NCBI GenBank assembly: GCA_023213395.1
Contig: CM041465.1
Coordinates: forward strand, 205,351,741 to 205,415,740
Origin: Cycas panzhihuaensis
Taxonomy: Eukaryota; Cycadophyta
Direction: 5' to 3'
DNA: 64,000 bases
Of the stretch, positions 47,924 through 60,240 are shown in pieces. Under the pieces are notes generated by a model. The model made no database searches and was not told the DNA's origin. It saw nothing but the letters and a program-made list of their open reading frames with translations. The first letter of the stretch is position 1. Every line of letters begins with the position of its first letter. Both the position numbers and the translations under genes were made by a program.

Positions 47924-48786
47924 TGATCTAGGAGGATCTACCATATGTCTACAAGAGGCAGAAAATGCTAGGCATTGGCACAAATGAAAGAAGTAGTGAC
48001 AAATGGTATCAAACTAATATGAAATTTTATGGAGAGGAAGAAGACACATCCCACTACATATTTACAAAAGGTAAGGTTCAAAAAATATCATTTGATTAGA
48101 TTGCAAGCCTTATTTTTTAGAAATTTGATCCCACATCCAACGGAAAAATGGCAAATACATACTATTATTAAATCAATGAAAAATGAGGGAATATGATATC
48201 CAAATAAGCTAACTTTTTGAGGAAGTAAAGGGGACATGTGTACCTATATGTGTACCAAATTTGAGACAAATTAGAGTTTTTTATCCCTAAGTACCAAGCT
48301 GCAACTTTTTAAAATTACATGAATGCCACTTGGACAACATGCATTCTAGTTGTTAGTGGTTGTACTTACATGATTACCACTTGTTAAACATGCATTTTAG
48401 GTTTCTTTTATAAATTGAGCCCTCTTGAGCTCATTTACGATGTGGGAGACTTGGTTCTTATATATGAAAGACACTTGACTTGGGAGCATCATTGAGGAAG
48501 CACTTGGAGGGTTAAAGGCCCCCTTATGGTATAATTGTATCATCTATTCCTTGTAATTTAACCATTCTTTTACTAGTTATTTTCTCCACCATTAAATGGA
48601 GATTTTTCTAGTTTAATAAAAGTATTATTCTTCTTACTTTGGATAAATGGTAAGTATGAATGATTTGGTATAGAATTTCCTTTTATGGGCTCATTCTTAT
48701 ATTAATGTTATTAGGAAGTTTACACTAACATCCTAAGATCTCAAGGAGAAAGGTTGGTAATTGATTTGTTTACCAATTACACTCAA
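47924..48786 (+). repeat. LTR L3 (plus orientation)
   Basis: Starts TGATCTAGGAGGATCTACC and matches L1 and, inverted, L2. The 3' end is inferred from CTTTG at 48787-48791 and the return of LINE coding sequence (LWDHLDEEGEEIQAP from about 48790). The end of the LTR is uncertain by some tens of bases. Confidence 0.75.
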
Positions 48787-49193
48787 CTTTGGGATCACCT
48801 TGATGAGGAGGGTGAGGAGATTCAAGCCCCTAAAAAGAGAGTTGAGGAAGGTGCTCCTTCTCAGGAGGATAAGGCCACTATGGAACCTAATCTGAGAGGG
48901 AGTTAGGTAGGATTAGAAGAGTCGGAAAGGGAGGGGATTAAGGAGATAGCCCCCTAGGAGGAGCAGAGAATGATGGACTAGAAAAAAGGACCGAATGTAG
49001 GATCTAAAAGGAGAGTAGGGAGACCCCCACTAAAGATCCTAAGAGTAATGGAAACAATCTCTCAAATTGATCAGGGCAAGCAAAAGACTCTAAAGGACAG
49101 TTTTCTGGAAGGACCTAAGCTAAGATCAAAGGAGGAGACCTACAAAGACTCCAAAGAGAAGGGAGGGGAGATTTGAAAACCTAGGATAAGGAG
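48787..49193 (+). pseudogene. LINE ORF1 relic, second part
   Basis: After the gypsy insertion a Glu/Lys-rich frame resumes (LDEEGEEIQAPKKRVEEGAP, QEDKATMEPNLRGS), with a basic segment GSKRRVGRPPLKILRVME reminiscent of an AT-hook core (RVGRPP). This fits the variable basic C terminus of plant L1 ORF1. Stops are present; it ends just before ORF2. Confidence 0.65.
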
Positions 49194-52100
49194 ATGAAGC
49201 TAGTTTCTTAGAATATAAGGGGAATGAATGCTCCATCTAAACAAAGAGTACTGAAGGATATGAGGTTGAGAGAGCAACCATATATTACTTTTCCATAGGA
49301 GACAAAGATGAATATCAAAAATAACTTGTGAATCAAGGAAGTTTTGGAAGAAAGTTAGGATGCTAACAGCGAATAAAAACTACAAGACAGGGGGGTTGAT
49401 GGTGTTGTAGAACTTAAGAGATTGGTTGGGGGAGATTGTTAAGGTAGGGGACAGTTATATCTTTGTGTGGTTTATAGATATAAAGTCTAATTTGAAATGG
49501 ATAATTATAAATGTGTATGCTCCAAACTACTTAATGGAGTGGAGAGCTTTCTAGGAAGGGTTGTTGGAAGACCACAAGGAGTATAGGTTACCCTAGCTGG
49601 TAGCTGGTGATTTTAATAGAAGTATTGGTAGCTGTCACATCTAGGTGATGCTTGACAAAGTGTTGATAAATTATAAATTGGCAAGTTGCTTTAAGCACAT
49701 AGACCTAGGAGTGCTCCCAAAAGCTATATCAAATCACTCCCCCCTCTAACTTATTTCCTCTATTGGTGAGAAACACAAGGGATCTCCATTCAAATTTGAA
49801 CTGATGTGGATTAGCCACCCTAATCTCAGAGACAGGATTAAGGAGTAATAGAAGACTCCTATCCAAGGTTATGTGATGTATAGGTTTTCAAAAAATCTGG
49901 ATTGGCTTAAGGGGCAAGTAAAAAGATGGAATAAGGAAAAGTTTGGTAACATCTTCACTATAAAAGAGAAAATATTTAGGAATCTAGAAATAACTAAGAG
50001 GAGGATCCAGGAGGATGGAAGATCAAAGGAACTAAATAAAATAGAAAAGGACCTAATAGAGAATTTAGAGGAATCCCTAATCAAGGAGAAGATTCATTGG
50101 AAATAGAAATCTAGGGCTCTTTGGTTAGCTGATGGAGATAGAAACACTAAATATTTTCATATGATAGCTATGAGAAATAGAGTTAGTAACAGAATCGGTA
50201 GCCTTCTGAATAAGGACAGCCAGGAAGTTAAGGGCTAAGAGTTTTTAATGGCTACTACTATGGATTATTTGAAAGACTTATTTGACGAACCAGGATGCCA
50301 AGATGAGGAGGATATAAAGGCCTTCCTTAGGACTATTCTAAACTTGGTCAGTGAATCCCAAAATGACATGCCTAAAGTTCCCTTTACTATGGAGGAAATT
50401 AGAAAAAAAAAAATGGGATGAAGAGGGAGAAATCCCTCTGCCCAGATGGGTTTCCCCGGGGGTTCTACCAAGAATTCTATGATATCATCAAAAGGGATTT
50501 AAAGGAAGTTGTGGATGAATTCCACAAGAAGCACAAGCTCTTAGGTGAATGGCAAGCTACTTTTATTGTTTTAATACCAAAGAAAGAGGGTGAAAAAAGG
50601 TTGGAGGAGTTCCACCCTATAAGCTTATGTAATGTTAAATAGAAAAATCTTTCTAAAATACTAGCAAACAGACTGAAGAAAGTCCTCCCAAGGATTATTT
50701 CTTCAAACCAGGATGAGTTCATCCAAGGAAGGCAGATCATGGATGGCACAATATTGGTCCATGAGATGCTTCACTTAGCTCATATGAGGAGGGAATCTAG
50801 TATGCTAATTAAAATCAATCTTTCAAAGGCCTATGACAGAGTTTTCTAGGAGTGCCTCATGGAATGTATGAATGCTTTTTTATTTAGAGATGTTTGGAGA
50901 GACTGGATGCACCTATGTATATCCAAACCTTAATACTCTGTGATTGTTAATGGTCTGTCATCAAGCTTCTTCCCAGGCATGAGAGGTCTGAGGCAAAGAG
51001 ATCCATTATCCCCTTCTTTGTTCGTCATTATGGCTGAAATGTTGGGTAGAGCCATAGAGGAGGCCAGAAGGGTGGGCATAATTAGCGAAGTGAATCCCAC
51101 CTCTAATATTGAAAATGCACTTCACTATCAATTTATTGACATGAACATCTTTCTATAAAAAGTGGCAGTGAAGGAAGTGTGCAACTTTAAAGAAGGTATG
51201 GAGAAGTTTGAAAAGGCCACAAATCAGAAGATTAACCTTAATAAGAGCAGTGTTTTTTTCATAAACACTCTAGAGCACATGCAAAGGAGGATCAATGGTT
51301 TATTAGTGATGATAATCTGTAGGTTGCCCACCTCTTGCTTGGGTATGCCCTTATTCGTGGGAAATATGAACAAGGAAATATGGAACCTAGTTATAAATAA
51401 GATCTAGAACAAGTTGGTTGGTTGGAAGGGAGACACATTAAGCCAAGCAGGGAAGGTTCTACTGGTAGAAACCTCCCTTCAGAGTATCCCAGTGTACCTA
51501 ATGTCCTTGTTTAGACTCCTAAGTTAGCTAGTAGTGATATTAGAATCTATTTAGAAGAGGTTCCTATGGTCTAGGGTAGAGGAGAGGGATATAGTTCATT
51601 TGGTGGGTTGGGAAAAGGTGTGCCTCCCAAAATGGGTAGGAGGCTTAAACCTTAAAAGGCTCTCATTATTTAACATTGCCTTGGTAGCAAAGATAGGTTA
51701 GCATCTGGCTAAGTGGGAAGGAGGTTTATAGTAAAGGATTTTATCCCAAAAATACCTCTAAGGAAGAAACTTTCTCAATGCAAATATGTCCTCCTCCAAT
51801 GGATCATCCATTTGGAGGAGCATCCTAAAAACTAGAGAGATGCTTAGGGAAGGGGTATAATGGAGATTAGATGATGGACAAACTATTAGATTCTGGGAGG
51901 ATATCTAGTGTGGAGATGAGAAGTTTAAGAATAGACCTGAGTTGGCCCCTCTGAAGATCTCGTGTGAGACTGTAGAATTCTTGTTAAGGACTATTAGATT
52001 AGTAGAGGTAGAAATAGAAAATGGAGGAATTTTAAGGAGTTGGAAGGTGATAATGTCTCTCAGGAAAGGACTATGACCTTGAGGGCAGAAATAGAAAGAT

Positions 52101-53255
52101 GTTATATCCCAAAAGTAGAGGGAGCTGACAATATGGTATGGTTGTTATCTTATTCAAGTGAGTACTCTGTGAAGTAAGGATACAACTATTTATGCCTTGT
52201 CAGGGGAGACTAAAGAAACTCGATCATGGAAGGGGTCTAGAAGCTAGACCTATATCCAAAGATTGCAATGTTTTGGTGGGTGTGCTTGAAGAACAAAATC
52301 CTTATAGTTGATAATCTTAAGAAGAAGGGGTTTGTAATGCCAAACATATGTGTTCTATGCTAGATAAAGGAAGAATCCATAGACCATATTCTCCTCCACT
52401 GTGATTTTTCTAAGAAAGTGTGAAGGCTAGTCATGAACTTGTTTGAAGTCCAATAGACGCATTTTAGGACTTTAGTGGAGCAATGGCTATCCTAAAGCAG
52501 CCCCTTTAGGAGAAAAACTCTATCTAACATATGGAGAGCCTCACTTCTAATAATGATGTGGAATCTCTAGAAGGAAAGAAACAAGAGAGTATTTCAAGAC
52601 AAATAACTTGATGAATATAGGATTTTCAACACCATTTATTCAAAAATCAAGGAGGCTGAGAAACCCAAAGATGAAAAATATATGGTCCCTCATGAGAGTC
52701 ATATATTAAAGAAATGGAGGATGACTCCCAATATCCAAAAAGAGCAAAGGAGGCATATTTCCTAGGTTTCCCTAAGAGAAGCTTGGGTAAAAATCAACTT
52801 CGATGGGGCCTCGAAAGGAAACCCTGGGGAAGTTGAGGGAGAGGGTATATGGAGAGATAGTAAAGGGGAAGTTAAGTGGGCTTTTATTGAATATTATGGT
52901 CAACAAACTAACCATATGGCAAAGATGGCTGCCATGATGAGAGCCATGGAAGTAGTTATAGAGTAAGGACATGACAAGATAGTTATAGAAGGAGATTTAC
53001 TAAATATAATTAATCTCCTCAAAGGCTCAACAGATCTAGAGTGGAGAACCAAATCTCTAATCAAGGATATGTAAGAAGCTCTAAAAGGAGCTAAGGAGGT
53101 TCAAATTAGACATACCTACAGAGAAGGGAATAGGGCAGCAGACATGTTGCCAAACTGGGGCATCAGTCATAGAAGGGCCAAGGAGTCAGGGGAGGATCTT
53201 CCCAAGGACATCTGGAGACTGGTTGAGGAGAAGAGGACCCATGAGAGCCAGTAGA
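49194..53255 (+). pseudogene. LINE ORF2 relic: endonuclease, RT, zinc region, RNase H
   Basis: Start MKLVSxNIRGMNAPSKQRVL (Trp codon now TAG) is the APE endonuclease opening. IIINVYAPNY, LVAGDFNRSIG (near 49597-49630) and ISNHSPL (near 49725) follow. RT shows ALWLADGDRNTKYFH (about 50115), KREKSLCPDGFPRGFYQEF (50421-50477), FIVLIPKKEG, GLRQRDPLSPSLF (50979-51017) and FIDMN where FADD should be (51132-51146), so RT is dead. Then GWKGDTLSQAGKVLLVE and a zinc-binding region near 52330-52430. RNase H begins INFDGASKGNPGE (52793-52831); its second catalytic residue reads Lys in MAKMAA. It then has VIEGDLLNI and YREGNRAADM. A frame change coincides with an 11-A run at 50403-50413. Confidence 0.92.
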
Positions 53256-56200
53256 GTTAGTCATTATACTTACCTAGAAGTGTATTACTATAGATGATTA
53301 GGGTTCAACTAGGCCATGGGCTTTTCATGGCCATGATATTTTAGCCTGAGGGGCATTTATTTGTATTAGGTTTTGAGATCCTGTCAAAACCCAAATTGAT
53401 TATTTTACCTTATCAACAAAAAAGATTAAAAGTGATAAATATTACTTAATTTAAATTATCTACTATTATAAACCACATAAAATCTTTAAAATTAATGGAA
53501 AAAGGACTTATATACCTAATTGATTAATAATAAATAATGTTAATAAATAAAGTACTAGTTATTCTTACCTTCACCTAAGAATATAAATGGAAATGATAAT
53601 AAGCCTTCTCCTTTCTTTGGTAGCAAGTGGTTAATGTAATGTAGAGCCCCATGATACATCACTCATTGATTCATTTTCTTCCTTAGATGGAAAAGTAAGT
53701 CAAGCTTATCAGTATAAGGGATAATTCTCTAAGAAGAGAATTATACTTCTTCTTCAATAATTTCCTACACATTTGTAGTGATCAGGGGCATCGACATTAT
53801 TCTTTTTTAAGGATAAAATTAGGCAAAATATGGCTAGAATCAAATTCTTTTATTGGATGTTGAAAATACTTGATTCCATCATTAAACATCCTAAAAAAGG
53901 TTATTTCTTTAAGTTTAAAAATTTAATCTATTATAATATAATTATTAGTTAACAACTTCAAGAATTTAAATTTTTATATTTTACCTCTCTAGTGTGACCA
54001 AATATTGTGGTGTAATTTTTTATATGGGTTGATGAAATAATCTATACCACTCCCTTACCATTTTGCTGATGATATTAAACAAAAAGCATATAATGACTAA
54101 GAGAAAAAGCTAGTTTCTAATGATGCATACCATAATTTACTTAGAACTTGACATGTGGACCTCCATGTAATACTCTTATGGGGTTAAGACCACTTTGAGT
54201 AGGGTAATTCCCCACTTTTCCCTTCATTTTATCTCTCTAAATATTCCTTCCAAAAATCATAATATTTTTTATTATGTTACAATCTTTCTAGTCAAGACTA
54301 TAATATTTACTTTATTAATACCACAACAAGTTAGTGATTATTTTTGTCATATATTTACATAATTGTATTTTTGAAAAAACATTTTTTTTTTTGTTAGAAC
54401 CATGATTGTTGCTCAATTAGAACTATGGTCTTTTATTTCTTAACTTTATTATGATTTCAATATTGTAATTTCCCTCTCAAACTATAATTTTATTGTGACA
54501 CCATGATCTTAGTTGGCTCAAACCATAATCTTTAGTGTATTACTTCTATGGAATCCTGCACTATGGTTTTTTCCCTCATACTATGACACTCCCTATGACA
54601 CTATAAATTCCCTTATTAGAAACTATGGAATTAGTTCTATCAATCACTTGAATAAGGAGATATACATTTTCTACTTCACATTATGGTCTTCTATTAAAAA
54701 AAAAAAAAGGATATTTAATAAATTTAATGTTGTTTCTTAAGAAGACTATAATTTTCTATAACATTGACTGTAGTTTTGGCTTTTTGAGGCAATAATATTT
54801 GTTTTCCTTAATTTCTAGGATTTTTGTTCCTCCTAAGCAACTTTTAGACCCATTTCCTATGGGGAAAAAACATGGGATTCCCTATAAACAAGTGGAATTT
54901 AGAGAAAATATCTAAAATATCTTACTTATAGATATATTTTTTTTTATGAAAAAGGGGTTACCTTTTATGAATTGTAGAGTGGATATACTTCCTTTGTTTC
55001 CATACTATTACTCTATTGACTAAGTATTTAATAATATAAGAAATATCTTACCCATTTAGAGTTTGTTTTATTAGCTTCACTTCTTATTTTTATGTGATAC
55101 TAGGCTTGTTGCTACACCTTCTTCCCTTCCACATAAGGAGAAGAAGCCCTTATTTCAACATTTGTTCCCTTCACATCCTACTCATAATATTAAGCAAGCA
55201 TTGGAGGAATTTGATTTTATCTCATAGTATACAAGTTCCTAACTAAGGCATCTACACCAACATAAAGGTATTATCTTAATTTATTCTATTTGTTTCTTTT
55301 TTTCTTACTATTTCTTTCTTTTATCATTAAGTTAATGCTTGCTAATTTACTAAGTTTATATTTGGAATTATTATTTGTTTTTATAATTGGATAACCTTAT
55401 TTTTAATAACTTTTGTTAGTTCTTACTCTCTTATTTCTTATTTCTATAGATATAGGCATTATTATGCCCAAATTATTATATTATTATGATATTTAAGTTT
55501 GCTAGTCCATCTTTGTTTTAATATCTTTTTGTAATTAATCTCTCTTTCTAATAAGGAGGTTTCTGCTAATCCCTTCTCATTGGATAATGTGGTTGTTGTC
55601 TTTACCTTATTAATATTTATGTGTAGGATTGTTTGCTAGATTTTTTTATGCTCCTTCTAGTGGATAGGATGGAGTAGCAAGGGACTAGTTTGTGAGGTGT
55701 TCTTAAACAAATGCATAAAAATAATAGAAAACTATTCAAATATTTAATAGGGAATGCAAGATGTGAATGAAATATTTTTGCATTTCTAAATGCTTATTGC
55801 ATGAAAGTAGAAATGGAAATTGTCATAAGATAGTAGGACAATATTCAATGTAAAGAAAATATAAATATCTAATATTTAGAAAAATAATCTAACATAATAG
55901 AAGAACAAGATAGTATATATAAAAAGCCATTATCAGATTGGAACATATATCTACTCACTTAACAAATATAACTAATCAAATAAATTTTATCTCATTGATA
56001 AGTTCAAAATGTTAAAATTAAACGAGTGACTATAACTATCCCTCATTAACTAATATCTCAAACTTTAACAAAGTCTTGAAACAAAACCCTAAGAGGTTGA
56101 AAGAAATATAGCCTTTATAAAGAAAGAGAAAATAAGCCTAAGAATAACTTTCTTATATTTCATTATTTAGTAAAAGAAGAGTTTTAGATAAGAGAAAGAA

Positions 56201-58399
56201 AAAAAATAAAAGAAGCCAGTTAGAGTGCATCAATTTAAACCTTAATCCAAAATAGCCCTTCTCCTTTTCTATTAGATTAATGATGGATGGTCATGTCAAT
56301 CGTACAACTAATCTAACCACTTAATCATTGTCTCTAGTACTAAAAACCATCTATTTTAATTTGTTCACTCCATCTTTAAAATGCTATAGAGACTTAGACT
56401 TGATCAACAATGTCTAGGTTTTTCATTGATATAGGTAAGTTTGTATCTTTCTTATATGCAATCTAATGATAATCTCCCAAAAGGGGAATTCCTTACTTAT
56501 GATTAAATTTCTTTATTTCATTGCATACTATTTAGAATTTCATTAGATTTAAGGAATTAGGAAATAATATTGCCTAGGCTATTTCTTTGTTGGGATCATC
56601 AAAAGTAATTAGAGATTTTCTCCAGGGTGGACTTCTCACTCTACTTACCTTTGTCTTCACCTTATAATTCTTAATGCTCAAGAGGCCTTTCCAATATAGT
56701 AGTGCTAACCTCATGTCCTATACTTATTGTATCCCTTTTCTTTTACTCTCTAATGACAAACTTTTACCTCTTTTTCTTTCACTTTCTTTTCTTTTATGTT
56801 TCATTTTTCCCTCACAGAAATATACATGATGCTATGCAATCCTCTTATTCATAGAATTATATTTCTTTAAAGCATAGATAATTTCATTAGGAGATCATAT
56901 TTTAATATGTGCCAGTGGTGTAAGAAAGTAAAAGGATTTGTTTTCCCCATTTAAGATTCCCTTATTTTCTTTATCAAACTAAGAAATATACACCTTGACA
57001 ATATAGGTAGCGGGTATTACCTTAATTTCATAGCTTACCTAAGAAGGCTACAACTGCTTAGTCTTCTCATGCCTACTTAATCTTTATCATATATAGCATA
57101 TAGGTCCAACTTCAAGTTGTCCTGAGTATTAATCATCATTGAATTGGAGGATTCTTAGTCTTCCTTTTTAAACATCGAGTTGGGTTATTAGAAGAGATGA
57201 AGAAGCATGGAAAAAATATGATCCTTAGACATGGGAAGTAATGCATTGGGTCATAATACTCAGTTGTTTAGGTAATCTTATTAGTTGTGCTTGGGTATAA
57301 ATAGAATTTTATCATCTTTTAGAATGCTAGAAATTTTTAAGGCCCATTGTAGTGATAATAAGATGATCAATAGATAGATGAAAAAGGAAAGAGTAGGGTG
57401 AATTGAATTAACATGCTTAAAGAAATAAATGAAGGATTAGTGGGATTATTAATAAGTTAAGTAGGAGAATTAATAAAAATCTATTCCAAATTAATGAAAA
57501 TCTACCTTTATATTGTAGGATCACACCTACATCCACATACACACATATGTGCATTGAGACTTAATATTTAATTCTTCTAGTTGTAAGACACTTGAGGTGG
57601 GAGTGTCTATTCACTAAGACCTATACCTATACCTTAGGCAAAATCCACACTCCTTTTGTATACTTCACTTACAAGATATTAGATGTAAGACACGAGAAAA
57701 TTTTCCCAAAAAATTCTAAGTGTTAACTTGGAAGACGTCTCCCTTTGCTTAATCCTAATGGTAGGGATCAAATTGAGTACTTTGATTTGATGTTTAAGGC
57801 TTATTTATCTATTCACCTCACTCTTTCCATTTTCTTTATGGTTAATGATTGGGACACTTTTATCCATCCTAATCTAATGGTTGGGAGCACCCAACTATGT
57901 TATCTTTACTCGTAGTTGGCATCCCATGCTTTGTTGCATTCCTCTTCAACTTACAACTTATGTTATATAGGATATTATATGTGAATAAATAAATCCATAA
58001 AAGTTTCTAAGGAATAAGCTTTTTTTGCTTTCCATTTTTCCTTGTATTTTCTAGTCTTCTTTAGGGACTACTTTTCAAATTTTTACCTATGATAGAACAA
58101 CCTCTTCTTTATTTCAAATTGCAAGCACATTTGGCTAATTCCTACTATAAAAGGGAACCTACTCCAGTTCCCATTCTCACTTAGATTGCCTTCATAATTT
58201 GAAGATCATCACTAAGTAAAAATAATAAGTATAATAAGTTTTGGTAAAAGAAGGTTAGGATGTACCCTTCAACAAGCAATATTTAGCATCCCTACTTCTT
58301 ATTATCCCTTATAGGTTATAAGAACAAAATTATTCTTCTATCTAAGTATTTATATATGTACATGTTTTCATCTTAGAATCACCCTGCATATAAGTGCTT
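53256..58399. other. AT-rich DNA without recognised genes
   Basis: 53256-53425 is the LINE 3' untranslated region. The rest is AT-rich, with a degenerate array of CTATGGT/ATAAT-like motifs (54230-54780). Toward 57000-58400 it may contain the decayed 3' end of the minus-strand gypsy relic. No LTR pair or domain was recognised. Confidence 0.5.
54230..54780. repeat. Degenerate array of AACTATGGT-like motifs
   Basis: Variants of ACTATGGT, ACCATGAT and ACTATAAT recur about every 30-50 bp, roughly fifteen times by eye, without fixed spacing. Confidence 0.4.
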
Positions 58400-60240
58400 T
58401 AGGAACTTCTTATTGACAGGAATAGGCAATGATTCATTCAATAGGTTCTTTGAACAAAAAGCATTTTCATCAATAGAATCAGAGATTATATAAGGACCTA
58501 ACCATAATTAATTAAACTTTCAATATAAATCAAGTGTTTTATGTGCTTTATCCCACATCAATACCTTGTCACCTAGTTGGAAAATATTTTTCATATTGGA
58601 TCTTTTATCGAAAACTTCCTTAACCTTTTACTAATATGTTTCAATGTGGTCTAAGGCATTATGTTACTTCTCATCTAGTGCTAATAAACTTTGCAATATC
58701 AAGGCCAGGAGAGAAAGGCTCCCATTCTCACATTCCATTTACTATAAATATTTTAAAGATAAGTGGGAGGCATCATATCCTCTTTGCTATAAGCTAAAAG
58801 ATATGGGGAGTGTCCAATTGACTCTTTCTTAGTAATATTATAAGCCCATAAAACCTAGTATAGCTTGATATATCAATCCCATTGATTTTGTGTAATAGAC
58901 ATTTTTATTAGTCTAGTTAAGTTCTTTTTCGAGGACTTTGTTAACCCATTTCCTTAGGGGTTGTACTCAGAAGAAGTATTGAGGACCATCCCATATTTTC
59001 TAATGAAATGTAATATTTTTAAATAAGTAAAAATTAATTTATTATCAAAGATCAAAATAATAGGAACACCAAATCTAGGCATTAGAAACTATTCTAGAAT
59101 CTCAATGACTATTATTAAACATACTTTGATAGAGGAAACAACCTAAGTTTAACATGTTAAGTAGTCGATCATAGTGTGTACATATACATTTCCTTTACTT
59201 GAGGGAGGATTTATTAGAACTATATAGTCTATACCCCATTTTTTGAATGGTTGATTAGTAAAGATAGATTTAAGGGACATGGATACTAAATGTTGTTTTC
59301 GTAGATAGAATACAATTTCTCACTAGGCTAAAAGGATCATTAAATAATGTTGTCCAAATAAAACATGCACTCAAGGTTTTATGAGCAATGTATTTCACTA
59401 TAAAATATCCTCCATAAAGCCCCAAATAAAATATTTTTATCACATTAGTAGCTTCTTATGTTTAGAGCCATTTTAATAGAGTTCCCTCGAAGGCTCTTAT
59501 ATATAAATACCCCTAAATGAGGACATATGATATGACTCTAAGCTTGAGAGTTCTCTTACCTTTCTTAAGTAAATTCCCCAAACAAATCCTATGTGTTTGA
59601 TAAAAATAAATATCTTACAAAATAGACAAGAAGGGATTATTATTACCATCTAAAACTTAGAAGCCCACCAGGTCTTTTAAATGATTCTTTTATTTGTTTG
59701 ACTCATATGAATCCATAATGGTCTTCAAATAATACTTAATAATAGAGGCCCTATTCTTTTGCTATTTATACTAATCTAGCATCTAAGTCAAGTTCTTGGA
59801 TTTTGTCTAACCACTTAGCCCATTTCTTGAGGGATCGATTTGATTTAGCATAATCTTGACTAGAACCAAAGCAACATATGCAATGGTATAATTTTATATG
59901 ATATAAGATTTAAAATCCTCAATTACCTTTACTAGGGAAGTCTTTTACTTTTCAATCATTGAATATTATAGTCAATATTCTTTAAGTGTCCTTCTAAAAA
60001 ATATAATTGGATTTTCTTCATTATCATCACTAGTTTATATTAGAATCATTGTATAAGCTCCTTATAAAGCATATGAGTAGATGGTAAAATCTTTCATGAA
60101 GTTTAAGCTAGTTAGGACTAGAGCTTAGGCAATGCATTCTTTAATATGATTGAAAATGTTTTTAGCCTCCTTTATTTATTAGAAGTTTATCTTTGTTGAT
60201 GTTAATGTGTATTTATAACTCATAACTTAGGTCATGAGCC
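58400..60240 (-). pseudogene. Minus-strand Ty3/gypsy RNase H-integrase relic
   Basis: Read from 60240 leftward: RNase H with ECIAxALVLTSLNFMKDF and SDDNEENPIIFLEGHLK (about 60150-59975). A poorly preserved zinc-finger region lies near 59600-59300. The integrase core follows with KKWGIDYIVLINPPSSKG (about 59250-59195), VPIILIFDNKLIF (about 59070-59030) and NPxGNGLTKSSKKNLTRLI (58962-58906), where the Glu reads Lys. A C-terminal segment with IFSNWVTRY ends near 58440. Stops are dense. The RT was not seen; sequence beyond 60240 is AT-rich. A recognisable dead element that lacks visible LTRs. Confidence 0.7.

Larger units (their letters stand above)
41934..48786 (+). mobile_element. Chimeric Ty3/gypsy insertion with inverted internal copy
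   Basis: Three copies of one LTR are present: L1 plus-strand (41934-42563), L2 minus-strand (42567-43230) and L3 plus-strand (47924-48786). Between L2 and about 46780 the minus strand encodes protease, RT, RNase H and integrase. From about 46825 the plus strand encodes the integrase core and C terminus of the same family up to L3. The outer LTR pair L1/L3 thus encloses an inverted partial copy. Arms 42567-44335 and 46825-48600 form an inverted repeat of about 1.77 kb around a 2.5 kb loop, and L1 and L2 form a second inverted pair. The RT-integrase type, with a GPF/Y-like C-terminal block, fits the chromovirus branch; no chromodomain was seen. Confidence 0.88.
40975..53425 (+). mobile_element. 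L1-type LINE with RNase H, split by a gypsy insertion
   Basis: A non-LTR retrotransposon recognised from ORF1 (DUF4283-like region and CCHC knuckle) and ORF2 (APE endonuclease, RT, zinc-binding region, C-terminal RNase H). ORF1 is interrupted at 41933 by the composite gypsy element and resumes near 48787. Without that insertion the LINE spans about 5.6 kb. Its 5' end is not visible. The 3' end is placed near the A-rich stretch around 53415-53430. No long poly-A tail or target duplication was found. Confidence 0.85.
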
